This document shows, one piece after another, positions 1 to 7,924 of a DNA stretch of 14,613 nt. Every line of letters starts with the position of its first letter. Positions within the stretch are counted from its first letter, which is position 1. Source of the stretch: JBPOIC01 sp052034865 (GTDB lineage Bacteria > UBA10199 > JADFYH01); NCBI GenBank assembly GCA_052034865.1, contig JBPOIC010000030.1:1-14613 (forward strand), in the 5' to 3' direction. A model generated the notes under the pieces. It was not told the DNA's origin. It was given only the letters and a program-made list of their open reading frames with translations, and ran no database searches. A program made the translations under genes and the position numbers.

Positions 1-545
1 ATATTCCGGTTCAAAGTGGAGAGGATGAAATTCTAAAACTCATGCGACGGCGCTATTCGGGTGCTGAATTTCTATCACTGGCAGAGCGTCTTAAAACCAG
101 GATCCCCAAAATCTGTTTAGGAACTGATGTGATGGTAGGTTTTCCTCAAGAAGACGAGGAGCGGTTTGAGAAGAGCTATCAACTCGTCAAAAATTCTCCA
201 CTCGATTATCTGCATGTATTTCCCTACTCCTCCAAACAAAAAACCCGTGCGGCCAAGATGTCCGGCCAGGTGCCGGCTTTAGTCAAACGTGAGCGGGTCG
301 CTCGGTTGATGGAGCTTTCTCAAACGAAAAGGAATGCTTTTTACCAACAGGCAATCGGAAGGAAATTCGAAGTGATCCTTGAGGAGAAAGATTCTTCTCA
401 TCTGGAAGGATATGTGAAAGGAATGAGTGAGAATTACATTCCCATTCATCTTCTTAAAGATTCGATTCACGATTCGAGCCTGTATTTCGTCGAAGTGACT
501 CACATGGAAGGAGGATACGTTTTTGGAAAAACTCACGCGCGATGA
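1..545 (+). CDS. mtaB: MiaB/MtaB-family tRNA methylthiotransferase, C-terminal part
   Basis: Partial gene: the start lies before the window, and the reading frame begins at base 3, giving 180 visible residues. The family consists of radical-SAM, two [4Fe-4S]-cluster enzymes that add a methylthio group to A37 of tRNAs. The visible part opens with PVQSGEDEILKLMRRRYS, the segment after the radical-SAM core's substrate-side strands. TDVMVGFPQE (normally DxIVGFPGE) and a stretch reading LHVFPYSSKQKTRAAKM follow. The last ~60 residues look like the RNA-binding TRAM domain. The LHVFPYS form is closer to MtaB/YqeV (ms2t6A synthesis) than to MiaB, which usually has FxYSxRPGT. The subfamily call is therefore likely but not certain, because the cluster-binding cysteines lie outside the window. 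The gene overlaps the next one (rnc) by 23 nt, implying translational coupling. Confidence 0.85.
   Translation, partial: IPVQSGEDEILKLMRRRYSGAEFLSLAERLKTRIPKICLGTDVMVGFPQEDEERFEKSYQLVKNSPLDYLHVFPYSSKQKTRAAKMSGQVPALVKRERVARLMELSQTKRNAFYQQAIGRKFEVILEEKDSSHLEGYVKGMSENYIPIHLLKDSIHDSSLYFVEVTHMEGGYVFGKTHAR
508..515 (+). promoter_or_regulatory. Shine-Dalgarno site for rnc (supports TTG start)
   Basis: The sequence AAGGAGGA lies inside the 3' end of the upstream methylthiotransferase gene, 7 nt before the TTG at 523. It is close to a perfect anti-SD match at ideal spacing. This is the main reason to accept a TTG start for rnc, since no in-frame ATG lies nearby. Confidence 0.75.
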
Positions 546-1266
546 AAAAAAGAAATTAAAAGTTCTAGAAAAAAGACTCGGGGTGCGTTTTTGGAACCGT
601 GAGCTTTTAAGACGGGCTTTTACCCACAAGTCGTTTGCCAATGAAAAAAAGTGGGATGCCATTTACCACAATGAGCGCCTGGAGTTTTTAGGCGATGCCG
701 TTTTAGAGCTTGTCGTCTCTCATACGCTCATGGATCGATTTCCCGATTCCACCGAAGGTGAGCTTTCGAAGTTACGTGCAGCCATGGTGAATGAAAAAAC
801 CTTGTCCGATCTGGCACGAAAACTCGAGCTGGGTCAGTCGCTCTATTTGGGAAAAGGCGAGGAAATGGGTCAAGGCCGCGAGAAGAATTCCCTGCTGGCG
901 AATGCCTATGAAGCCTTGCTGGGCGCTTTGTATCTGGATCGGGGATTTAAAAAGGCTTTTAAGGTTGTCACCGAGCACATGCATGATCTGTTAGAGCGAA
1001 TGAACGAAGATGGATTTTATTGTGACTATAAAACGAAACTTCAGGAAACCGCTCAAAACCTTTTCAAGGTCATTCCCCGCTATCATTTGGCCGATGAAAC
1101 AGGCCCGGATCACGACAAAACGTTTACAGTCCAGCTCACCCTGAATGGTGAAACCTACGGTGTGGGAAAAGGAAAGAATAAAAAAGAAGCCGAACAGCTC
1201 GCGGCGCGGGAGGCTTTAAAGGCAATCGCCGAGGGCAGAAAAACAGAAAGAGAGGTTGAGGCCTGA
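523..1266 (+). CDS. rnc: Ribonuclease III
   Basis: Double-strand-specific endoribonuclease that processes rRNA precursors and structured mRNAs as a homodimer in the cytoplasm. The protein has 247 residues, slightly longer than the ~226 of E. coli. The RNase III domain spans roughly residues 10-160 and carries the signature NERLEFLGDAVLEL (50-63), with E54 and D58 at metal-binding positions. A C-terminal dsRNA-binding domain spans ~169-236 and ends in the typical Lys-rich GKGKNKKEAEQLAAREAL helix. The second catalytic block reads LLANAYEALLGALYLD (124-139). It keeps the essential Glu (E130) but has Asn127 where E. coli has Asp114. The start is TTG, with a strong Shine-Dalgarno site inside the upstream gene. 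era begins 1 nt after the stop. The rnc-era pairing is widely conserved in bacteria and fits joint rRNA maturation and 30S assembly. Confidence 0.96.
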   Translation: MEKLTRDEKKKLKVLEKRLGVRFWNRELLRRAFTHKSFANEKKWDAIYHNERLEFLGDAVLELVVSHTLMDRFPDSTEGELSKLRAAMVNEKTLSDLARKLELGQSLYLGKGEEMGQGREKNSLLANAYEALLGALYLDRGFKKAFKVVTEHMHDLLERMNEDGFYCDYKTKLQETAQNLFKVIPRYHLADETGPDHDKTFTVQLTLNGETYGVGKGKNKKEAEQLAAREALKAIAEGRKTEREVEA

Positions 1267-1267
1267 A

Positions 1268-2167
1268 ATGAAAAAAAACACCTCATTTAAATCCGGTTAC
1301 ATCGCCATTTTGGGCCTTCCCAACGTGGGAAAATCCACCCTGCTCAATGCAATTTTGGGAGAAAAAATTTCGATTGTATCCAGCAAACCCCAAACGACCC
1401 GTCACAAGATTTTAGGAATTCATAACACTCCCAAAGCGCAGCTTCTTTTTTTGGATACGGCCGGGCTGCATTCATCAGATAAGATTCTCAATTACCGAAT
1501 CGTGCAGGAAGCCTTGGGCACCCTTGAAGATGCCGATCTAGTATATTTTGTTACAGAGCCATTTCGACAAAGTCCTTCCGAGGATGAGATGAAATATCTG
1601 TCTGAGATCGAAAAACGCGGTACCCCTTATTTTTTGATTTTTAATAAAATTGATCAGGTTCCGAAGCCCAAACTGCTTCCTGTCGTTGAGGCCTGGCAGA
1701 AAAAATCTCATCCCAAAGAAATCTTTTTTACAGCCGCATCTTTACAGGATGGAATTGCTGATCTCGTCGAGCATTCCATTCCCTTTCTTCCTGAAGGTCC
1801 GGCCTATTATCCGGATGAACAGCTAACCGATCGTGATCTCAGGTATTTAAGTTCCGAAATCATTCGTGAGAAACTCTTTGAACTGACCCATCAGGAAATT
1901 CCTTATTCGACGGCAGTGGTCATTGATGAATTTATCGAAGAGACCGATCGGCCTCTGGATCGTATTAGCGCAACCATTTACGTAGAAAAAGATTCTCAAA
2001 AACCCATCGTCATCGGAAAGGGAGGCGTTCTTCTAAAAAAGATCGGTCAGTTTTCCCGGATTGAGATTGAAAAACTCACCGGTCGAAAAGTCTTTTTGAC
2101 CCTTTTTGTAAAAGTGGTGAAAGATTGGACCCGAAAAGAAGGTATCCTTAAGGATTTGGGATTTTAA
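1268..2167 (+). CDS. era: GTPase Era
   Basis: Essential Ras-like GTPase that binds the 3' end of 16S rRNA and checks 30S subunit maturation, partly at the inner membrane. The 299-residue length is typical. G1 is GLPNVGKST (16-24), the switch I region is PQTTRHKI, G3 is DTAG (63-66), G4 is NKID (126-129) and the G5-like segment is FTAAS (154-158). The C-terminal KH domain carries IVIGKGGVLLKKIG (247-260), the RNA-binding GxxG-type loop. I chose the ATG at 1268, 1 nt after the rnc stop, because GAGG at 1258-1261 gives 6-nt spacing. A TTG four codons upstream sits directly against a different GAGG with no spacer and is less likely. It is co-directional and probably cotranscribed with rnc. No clear terminator follows it. 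Confidence 0.97.
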   Translation: MKKNTSFKSGYIAILGLPNVGKSTLLNAILGEKISIVSSKPQTTRHKILGIHNTPKAQLLFLDTAGLHSSDKILNYRIVQEALGTLEDADLVYFVTEPFRQSPSEDEMKYLSEIEKRGTPYFLIFNKIDQVPKPKLLPVVEAWQKKSHPKEIFFTAASLQDGIADLVEHSIPFLPEGPAYYPDEQLTDRDLRYLSSEIIREKLFELTHQEIPYSTAVVIDEFIEETDRPLDRISATIYVEKDSQKPIVIGKGGVLLKKIGQFSRIEIEKLTGRKVFLTLFVKVVKDWTRKEGILKDLGF

Positions 2168-2187
2168 AAACAGGGCTCTCAAAATTA

Positions 2188-2210
2188 CTTTATAAAGTTT
2201 TCTAGAAAAC
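2188..2210. repeat. Two abutting palindromes in the era-mutS gap
   Basis: CTTTATAAAG (2188-2197) is a perfect 10-nt palindrome. It shares its last G with GTTTTCTAGAAAAC (2197-2210), a perfect 14-nt palindrome. Perfect dyads of this size next to each other upstream of a gene look like an operator or protein-binding site, but no regulator can be named. A third AT-rich inverted repeat, CTTTTTA/TAAAAAG, lies at 2220-2240. The stems are too weak to make a convincing terminator. Confidence 0.4.
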
Positions 2211-2231
2211 GGGCTCCCCCTTTTTAACCTT

Positions 2232-2237
2232 TATAAA
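2232..2237 (+). promoter_or_regulatory. Possible -10 element upstream of mutS
   Basis: TATAAA (5 of 6 to TATAAT) lies 42 nt before the mutS ATG, inside an AT-rich inverted repeat. No -35 hexamer with good spacing is visible: the bases 16-18 nt upstream are GC-rich. This is only a candidate start for a mutS-glnD transcript. Readthrough from era remains possible, because no strong terminator separates them. Confidence 0.2.
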
Positions 2238-2278
2238 AAGACACTATTTTCGATTCATCTCTTTTTTCCATTTTGTCC

Positions 2279-4882
2279 ATGACCGAAAATCCAAAACTAC
2301 TCACTCCCATGATGCGCCAGTACCTGGAGATCAAGCAGAACTATCAGGATGCCATCCTTTTTTTTCGCATGGGAGATTTCTATGAGATGTTTTTCGAAGA
2401 TGCGAAGCTTGGCTCCCAACTTCTGGAAATTGCCCTCACGAGTCGCAACAAGGGCGAAAGCGATTCCATTCCTTTTTGCGGAATACCCCACCATGCGGCG
2501 TCCTCCTACATTGCACGGCTCATCCAGGCGGGCCATAAGGTGGCGATTTGTGAGCAGGTCGAAGATCCTTCGGCAGCAAAAGGAATTGTCCGTCGTGAAG
2601 TCATTCGCGTAATTACACCCGGCCTGGTATTAGAGACCGAATCGCTGGAGGCAAAAAATAATAACTTCCTCGTTTCGCTGGCGACTCATCATCAACAGTT
2701 TGGTTTTTCCTGGGTGGATATTTCTACCGGAGAAATGGGAGTTGGTTTTTTTGCAGATGAAGAAGCGCTGATTTCCGAGATCAGTCGGCGCGAACCGCGA
2801 GAGCTTTTATGTGCAACCGAAGATGTCGCCCATCCCATCCTTTCAAAAATCATAAAAAATCATCCGCGACTTTTGGTGCAGGGTCATGATCAGAAAGAGA
2901 CAGCTCCAACCCTTCTGTCCTTTTTCTCAAAAGATTTTCAGAATTCCTGGACCTCGCTATCACTCAAGAACACGGCTCCTCTGGTGGAACAGGCCGCTTT
3001 GCGCCTGCTGCATTATATTCGTGAGACCCTGAAAAAAGAGGTCCACCATTTAAGTCGTATTACCTGGCGACAGGAAAAAGGGCATTTACTTCTCGATGCG
3101 ACCACGGTGCGTAATCTGGAGCTCATTCGAAATTTGCAGGATGGAAGTTCGTGGGCGACACTTTTTTATGTGCTGGACCGCACGCAAACCACGATGGGCA
3201 CGCGGCGATTAAAAAACTGGGTCCTGTATCCTTTAAATGATCTGGATGAAATTCAGACGCGTCTGGAAGGGATTGGTGAACTCATCCAGCGCGCAGACCT
3301 TTTTGGAAAAATTAAAGACACTCTTCATTTCATTGTCGATCTGGAAAGACAGAATGGTCGAATTGCCACTCAAATTGCCCATGCCCGCGATTTATTGTCG
3401 TTAGGACTTTCCCTTCAAAAACTTCCCCAGCTCAGAACTTTGATTGAGCCTTTAAAGGGTGTTTTCTTTAAGCGTCTTTTGAGCGACTGGACGGATCTGA
3501 ATTTTCTGGCTGACAAAATTGTTTCGACCTTAAGTGAAGACCCTCCGCTGGCTCTGAAAGAAGGAGGACTGATCCGTGCTGGAGTTTTACCCGAACTCGA
3601 TGAACTTCGGGCGATTGCTCAGGACGGAAAAACCATCCTTTTGCGCATGGAAGAAAATGAGCGCAAAAAGACAGGAATCACCTCTCTGAAAATCAGATAT
3701 AACCGTGTGTTTGGATATTATATCGAGGTCCCTCAGGCCAGGATCGCAGCCGTCCCCGCCGATTACATCCGCAAACAGACGCTCGCCAATGCCGAGCGTT
3801 ATATCACGCCCGAGCTAAAGGTTTATGAAGACAAGGTCCTGGGGGCCGAAGAGCGCATTCGGCAGCTGGAGTATGAGCATTTTTCAAATCTACGTTTTGA
3901 AGTTGCACAAATGGCCCTCGAGATTTCCAGGATGGCAGGCCGCATTGCAGATCTAGATGCCCTGCAGTCGCTGGCCTGTGTGGCTCAGGAAAACAATTAC
4001 GCCTGTCCGGAATTTGTCGCAGGAGAAGAATATGTGATGGAAGAAGGTAGGCATCCGGTGCTCGAAAAGATTTTTCCTTCCTCCCGTTTTATTCCGAACG
4101 ATGTGACGATTGGTGTGGAAGATTGCCGATTGATGCTTCTCACGGGTCCAAACATGGCCGGAAAATCCACCATCCTCCGGCAGGTGGCCCTTATCGCGCT
4201 CATGGCGCATATGGGTTCGTATGTGCCAGCAAAACGCGTGCGTTTAGGATTAATCGACCGGATTTTTACCCGCATCGGCGCCTCCGATCACCTGGCAAAA
4301 AACCAATCGACGTTTTGGGTAGAGATGGAAGAAACCGCTCAGATTCTGAAATCTGCGACGCCACGCAGTCTGATTGTTCTGGATGAGATTGGGCGTGGGA
4401 CATCCACTTATGACGGGCTTTCGGTAGCCTGGGCAGTGGCCGAACACCTTCACGATTCCATTCGTGCCAAAGCACTATTTGCGACCCATTATCACGAGCT
4501 TACGCGCCTGGCGGATGAAAAGCCGGCTCTTCAGAATTTTCATATTGCTGTCAAGGAATGGAATGGTGAAATTATTTTTCTCTATCGCCTTTTGCCTGGA
4601 GCGACGAGTCGCAGTTACGGAATTCAGGTGGCAGCCCTTGCCGGAATTCCTTCCGAAGTCATTGCACGTGCCAAACAGGTGCTTGAGGAGTTGCAGAACG
4701 AAGAAGTGGCGGGAGAGCCTCCGCACAAAGGGGCTTTTCATCCCACGGCTCAGCTCCCGCTCTTTTCTTCTTCAGAATCTCCTTTGATAGAAGAAGTTCG
4801 AAAAGTTTCACTCGACCATTTAAGCCCGATGGAGGCATTACAGTTTCTCTATGCTCTTCAGAAAAAAACGACAGGATCCTAA
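2279..4882 (+). CDS. mutS: DNA mismatch repair ATPase MutS
   Basis: Recognises mispaired bases and small loops, clamps on DNA in an ATP-dependent way and starts methyl- or nick-directed repair with MutL. The 867 residues match full-length MutS1. The N-terminal mismatch-binding domain has the Phe-X-Glu motif in GDFYEMF (F34, E36), with PFCGIPHHA following. The C-terminal ABC-type ATPase has Walker A GPNMAGKST (623-631) and LIVLDEIGRGTSTYDG with the Walker B D702-E703. The next block, ALFATHYHEL, is the conserved switch His. QLPLF at 825-829 is a canonical sliding-clamp (DnaN) binding motif near the C-terminus. The ATG at 2279 is chosen because family members begin shortly before TPMMRQYLEIK. 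The upstream region is T-rich and shows no Shine-Dalgarno sequence. The gene end overlaps glnD by 32 nt. No mutL is in the window. Confidence 0.97.
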   Translation: MTENPKLLTPMMRQYLEIKQNYQDAILFFRMGDFYEMFFEDAKLGSQLLEIALTSRNKGESDSIPFCGIPHHAASSYIARLIQAGHKVAICEQVEDPSAAKGIVRREVIRVITPGLVLETESLEAKNNNFLVSLATHHQQFGFSWVDISTGEMGVGFFADEEALISEISRREPRELLCATEDVAHPILSKIIKNHPRLLVQGHDQKETAPTLLSFFSKDFQNSWTSLSLKNTAPLVEQAALRLLHYIRETLKKEVHHLSRITWRQEKGHLLLDATTVRNLELIRNLQDGSSWATLFYVLDRTQTTMGTRRLKNWVLYPLNDLDEIQTRLEGIGELIQRADLFGKIKDTLHFIVDLERQNGRIATQIAHARDLLSLGLSLQKLPQLRTLIEPLKGVFFKRLLSDWTDLNFLADKIVSTLSEDPPLALKEGGLIRAGVLPELDELRAIAQDGKTILLRMEENERKKTGITSLKIRYNRVFGYYIEVPQARIAAVPADYIRKQTLANAERYITPELKVYEDKVLGAEERIRQLEYEHFSNLRFEVAQMALEISRMAGRIADLDALQSLACVAQENNYACPEFVAGEEYVMEEGRHPVLEKIFPSSRFIPNDVTIGVEDCRLMLLTGPNMAGKSTILRQVALIALMAHMGSYVPAKRVRLGLIDRIFTRIGASDHLAKNQSTFWVEMEETAQILKSATPRSLIVLDEIGRGTSTYDGLSVAWAVAEHLHDSIRAKALFATHYHELTRLADEKPALQNFHIAVKEWNGEIIFLYRLLPGATSRSYGIQVAALAGIPSEVIARAKQVLEELQNEEVAGEPPHKGAFHPTAQLPLFSSSESPLIEEVRKVSLDHLSPMEALQFLYALQKKTTGS

Positions 4883-7577
4883 ACCTCTCCTCGTTTCCTT
4901 CGAGGAAATTCCCGACGAGTTGGCGGCACATCGTATCCCTTTTAAAATTGGCGATGCGGTGGTGAGCTCTGCCAAAGACTATCTGGCTCAATGCGCTGAA
5001 AAAATAGAAGCCCTTCAAAAGCAGAAGGAATCCAGCGAAAAACTCGTCCGCCTCAATACACTTTATGTCGATGATCTCGTCCGTACCCTGTTTGAAAGGG
5101 CAGATTGGCTTTTTCAGGAAACCAGTCCGAATGCATCCCGTCAGTGCACCCTCCTGGCACTTGGGGGTTATGGCCGTCGTGAGATGAGTTTGTGCTCAGA
5201 TGTAGATCTCATGTTCGTCTACTCCGAAAAGCCAGAGGAATACCTGACGTGTCTGACCGATGCCATTCTTTATGTTCTTTGGGATTGCGGCCTGGAGGTC
5301 GGATCCGCCGTTCGCAGCCTCAAAGACTGTCGCAAGATCATGGCCGAAGATATCGTCAGCCTGACCAGCATGCTCGATGCACGGTTTTTAGCTGGAGATC
5401 CCAAAGTTGCTGGAGATTTTTTCAAACTCATGCAGGAGCAGATCGGTATTTCTTCCATTCTGCAGAATTTCATCGAAGGAAAAATCCTCGAAGTCGAAGA
5501 CCGCAAAAAACGTTATGGAGGTTCGATTTTCATTCTAGAACCTCAGATCAAAGAAGGAGAGGGAGGTTTGAGGGATCTTCAAACCTTATTCTGGCTTGGA
5601 AAAGTTTTGCTTAAAATTCAGCAGTGGAATGATTTGGTAAGCCATAAAATTCTCTCGAGCGAGGCCCTCGATGAAATGATTCGGGGGCGGGATTTTCTTT
5701 GGAATGTGCGTACAGCTCTCCATTTGAAAACCCGTAAAAAACAGGATCAGCTGACTTTCGAATTACAGGAATGGGTTTCCAGTGCATTTGGTTTTGAAGA
5801 TGAGGTGGGGATTTTGGGTGTTGAGAAATTCATGCAGGCTTATTACCAGCATACCGCCTCAATCAAACGAATCACGGGTTTGGCTATCGAGCAACTCCTT
5901 GCAAACTCTCTGCTCCATTCCAAAAAACGCCTGAACAAGAATGCCCCATACGATGCCCATTTTTCGATTCGGGAAGGAAAAATTCATTTAAACGATTCGG
6001 AGATCTTTAAAAAAGACCCCATCCAGATGGTCAAGGTTTTCTGGATCGCCCAGGAGCAGGAGGCCGATTTGGCTCAGGAGACCCGTCATCTTCTCTCTGA
6101 AAATCTCGATCGCCTTTCGCCCCGACTCATAGAAACTGAAGCCGTTCGAGAGATCATCCGAAAGTGCTTTGGTGAGTTGAGAGGTCTTGGACGGGTCCTG
6201 CATTTAATGCATGAGATGCGTCTTTTGGATCGCATTATTGCGGAATTTGCCGAGGTGCTTTATCGCCCACAACACGATGCCTATCATATCTATACCGTGG
6301 ATACCCACTCGATCATGGCCGTATCAGAGCTGAGCAAGCTAAAAGAAGGCACCTACGATCAGGAATTTCCAGTCTTTAAAGAAGTCCTCCAACAAATTTC
6401 TCGTCACGACTTGCTCTCGCTGGGGGTGTTTTTTCATGACATCGGAAAAGGCCGGGGAAAAAATCACGCAGTAGTGGGAGCCGAAATGGCTGTCCGTGCT
6501 ACCGAGCGTCTGGGATATTCTGAAAAAGAGCAGGAAGTTGTCGAGTTTTTGGTGAAGAGCCATCTGCTCATGCCGCATCTTTCGCAGCGTCGCGATCTGG
6601 ATGACATGAATCTCATCATCCAGTTTGCCAAATCGATGCAACACCTAGATCATCTGAATATGCTCTTTCTTTTAACCTGGGCGGATATTCGTGCCGTTGG
6701 GCCAGATGTCTGGACTCCCTGGAAGGGAACTTTGCTTGCCGAGCTTTACAGAAGAACCAGACGTATCCTCGAGTCCGGGAACTACACGAAGGAAAAAGTC
6801 GATCTGTGGGTGGATGAGTCTCGCAGAAAAGTACTGGCACTGTCAGAAAAACAGGTGAGTCCAGACAGGATGGATGAATATCTGAAAAACATGCCGGTGA
6901 AATATTATTTCAACTATACGCCGGAGGAGATTTCGACTCATTTGAAAGCAATCTCGCAGACAGGCTTCGATTCGATCCTTATTCATCTTTCCGTGCTGGA
7001 GCAGGAGAAGTTGAGTGAATTGATGGTTCACGTTACCTCCACCCCGGGGCTTTTGGCGAAGGTCGCAGGAGTCATGGCCGTGCATGATTTTAACATTCTG
7101 GAGGCCAAACAATATGTTTCAAAATCCGGTTCGGCCCTCATTACCGTTCGATTTGTCGATGCCAAGGGTGAAATGGTTTATGAAGAAAGGCGCTTTGAAA
7201 ACTTCAAAGAAGATTTGCTAAAAATACTGGGTGGCAAGATGCGGGTTTCCAGCCTGATTGAGGCAAGAAAAAAGCCGGCGTGGTCCCAAAAAAAACCAGC
7301 TCGCACGATGCCGACGCGAATCGAAGTCGATAATGATGTTTCGGCTTACTATACGGTACTGGATATCTATACCCACGACCGGGTAGGGTTACTTTATGAA
7401 ATTCTGACAGCTCTTTCCGTTTTGGGCTTGTATGTCGACGTCTCCAAAATTTCCACAAAGGTCGATCAGGTGGCGGATGTCTTTTATGTGAAGGATATTT
7501 TTGGTCAGAAAGTAACCCAGGTTGAAAAATTGAAACGTGTTCAGGGAGAGTTAATACGTGTGATTGATGGGGAGTGA
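4851..7577 (+). CDS. glnD: Bifunctional PII uridylyltransferase/uridylyl-removing enzyme
   Basis: Nitrogen sensor that uridylylates PII (GlnB/GlnK) when glutamine is low and removes UMP when it is high. The 908 residues match the family. The nucleotidyltransferase domain has GGYGRRE (105-111) and SDVDL (116-120), with D117 and D119 as metal ligands. The HD hydrolase domain has HDAYHIYTVDTHS (from H475) and FFHDIGKGRGKNH (H529-D530), so both activities look intact. Two C-terminal ACT domains (about 723-795 and 833-905) start near MVHVTSTPGLLAKVAG and VLDIYTHDRVGLLYEI and would bind glutamine. The ATG lies inside the 3' end of mutS in another frame, and GGAGG at 4831-4835 is 15 nt upstream, which is long. 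No in-frame start codon lies closer to that site. Initiation probably depends on coupling to mutS translation. Its PII substrate gene is not in this window. Confidence 0.95.
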   Translation: MLFRKKRQDPKPLLVSFEEIPDELAAHRIPFKIGDAVVSSAKDYLAQCAEKIEALQKQKESSEKLVRLNTLYVDDLVRTLFERADWLFQETSPNASRQCTLLALGGYGRREMSLCSDVDLMFVYSEKPEEYLTCLTDAILYVLWDCGLEVGSAVRSLKDCRKIMAEDIVSLTSMLDARFLAGDPKVAGDFFKLMQEQIGISSILQNFIEGKILEVEDRKKRYGGSIFILEPQIKEGEGGLRDLQTLFWLGKVLLKIQQWNDLVSHKILSSEALDEMIRGRDFLWNVRTALHLKTRKKQDQLTFELQEWVSSAFGFEDEVGILGVEKFMQAYYQHTASIKRITGLAIEQLLANSLLHSKKRLNKNAPYDAHFSIREGKIHLNDSEIFKKDPIQMVKVFWIAQEQEADLAQETRHLLSENLDRLSPRLIETEAVREIIRKCFGELRGLGRVLHLMHEMRLLDRIIAEFAEVLYRPQHDAYHIYTVDTHSIMAVSELSKLKEGTYDQEFPVFKEVLQQISRHDLLSLGVFFHDIGKGRGKNHAVVGAEMAVRATERLGYSEKEQEVVEFLVKSHLLMPHLSQRRDLDDMNLIIQFAKSMQHLDHLNMLFLLTWADIRAVGPDVWTPWKGTLLAELYRRTRRILESGNYTKEKVDLWVDESRRKVLALSEKQVSPDRMDEYLKNMPVKYYFNYTPEEISTHLKAISQTGFDSILIHLSVLEQEKLSELMVHVTSTPGLLAKVAGVMAVHDFNILEAKQYVSKSGSALITVRFVDAKGEMVYEERRFENFKEDLLKILGGKMRVSSLIEARKKPAWSQKKPARTMPTRIEVDNDVSAYYTVLDIYTHDRVGLLYEILTALSVLGLYVDVSKISTKVDQVADVFYVKDIFGQKVTQVEKLKRVQGELIRVIDGE

Positions 7578-7652
7578 TATCTTGTGTTTGGAGAAGGATT
7601 TTTTGAATAGGTTGTTTTGTTAGGTTCAAAATCTTATCGAGCTTTGAAAGTC

Positions 7653-7868
7653 ATGTCATATCTGGAAATTACCGTTTTGATTCTACTCGTGTTAGGCGTT
7701 TTGGGAGCGCTCGTGTATCTGCGAACGAGAGAAGAAAAATACCTTAAGAAAAAAACCAGTGAGACGTTTTCAAAACAAGTGAGAGAAGAAATCGAGGCGG
7801 AGCGTGCGGAGAATATTCGTAAAAAAGAGAAGTTTCGGGAAGCTTTGAAGAAATTCGATTTGGAATAG
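7653..7868 (+). CDS. Small single-pass membrane protein with coiled-coil tail
   Basis: I do not recognise a family. The 71 residues begin with one hydrophobic segment (about 5-23, LEITVLILLVLGVLGALVYL). A highly charged Lys/Glu/Arg-rich helix (about 24-68) follows and is likely a coiled coil. Positive charges right after the membrane segment (RTREEKYLKKK) suggest the tail lies in the cytoplasm. The start is uncertain. The ATG at 7653 has only a weak GAAAG before it. A TTG at 7617 would add 12 polar residues that look unlike coding sequence ahead of a membrane segment. The gene sits 75 nt after glnD and 56 nt before the next gene on the same strand. Its role is unknown; an anchoring or scaffold role would be a guess. 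Confidence 0.6.
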   Translation: MSYLEITVLILLVLGVLGALVYLRTREEKYLKKKTSETFSKQVREEIEAERAENIRKKEKFREALKKFDLE

Positions 7869-7878
7869 AGAATTTGGA

Positions 7879-7908
7879 TTGTAAGTCGAAATAAGCCTGT
7901 GCTAGTAA
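7879..7908 (+). promoter_or_regulatory. Weak candidate promoter for the 115-aa gene
   Basis: TTGTAA (7879-7884) and, after an 18-nt spacer, TAGTAA (7903-7908) with an upstream TG at 7900-7901 resemble a poor sigma70-type promoter with an extended -10. If used, transcription would start close to the ATG at 7925, leaving a leader of about 10 nt. No Shine-Dalgarno is visible before that ATG either, so near-leaderless expression is possible but unproven. Confidence 0.2.
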
Positions 7909-7924
7909 ATTAAGTTCATTAAAT

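Noticed and set aside
1256..1267. TTG at 1256 as the era start
   Set aside because: It would touch a GAGG with no spacer and overlap rnc; the ATG at 1268 has GAGG at 6-nt spacing and gives the standard N-terminus.
2211..2225. GGGCTCCCCC followed by T5 as an era terminator
   Set aside because: Only a 2-nt loop would be possible with a 3-4 bp stem, too small to form a real terminator.
2273..2278. TTG at 2273 as the mutS start
   Set aside because: It adds only two residues and has no better ribosome site than the ATG at 2279.
7204..7629. 141-codon frame antisense to the end of glnD
   Set aside because: It lies opposite the conserved ACT domain, has no family features and reads as a shadow of glnD.
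7617..7652. TTG at 7617 as start of the 71-aa membrane protein
   Set aside because: It adds a polar stretch before the membrane helix and has no suitable ribosome site; kept as an alternative only.
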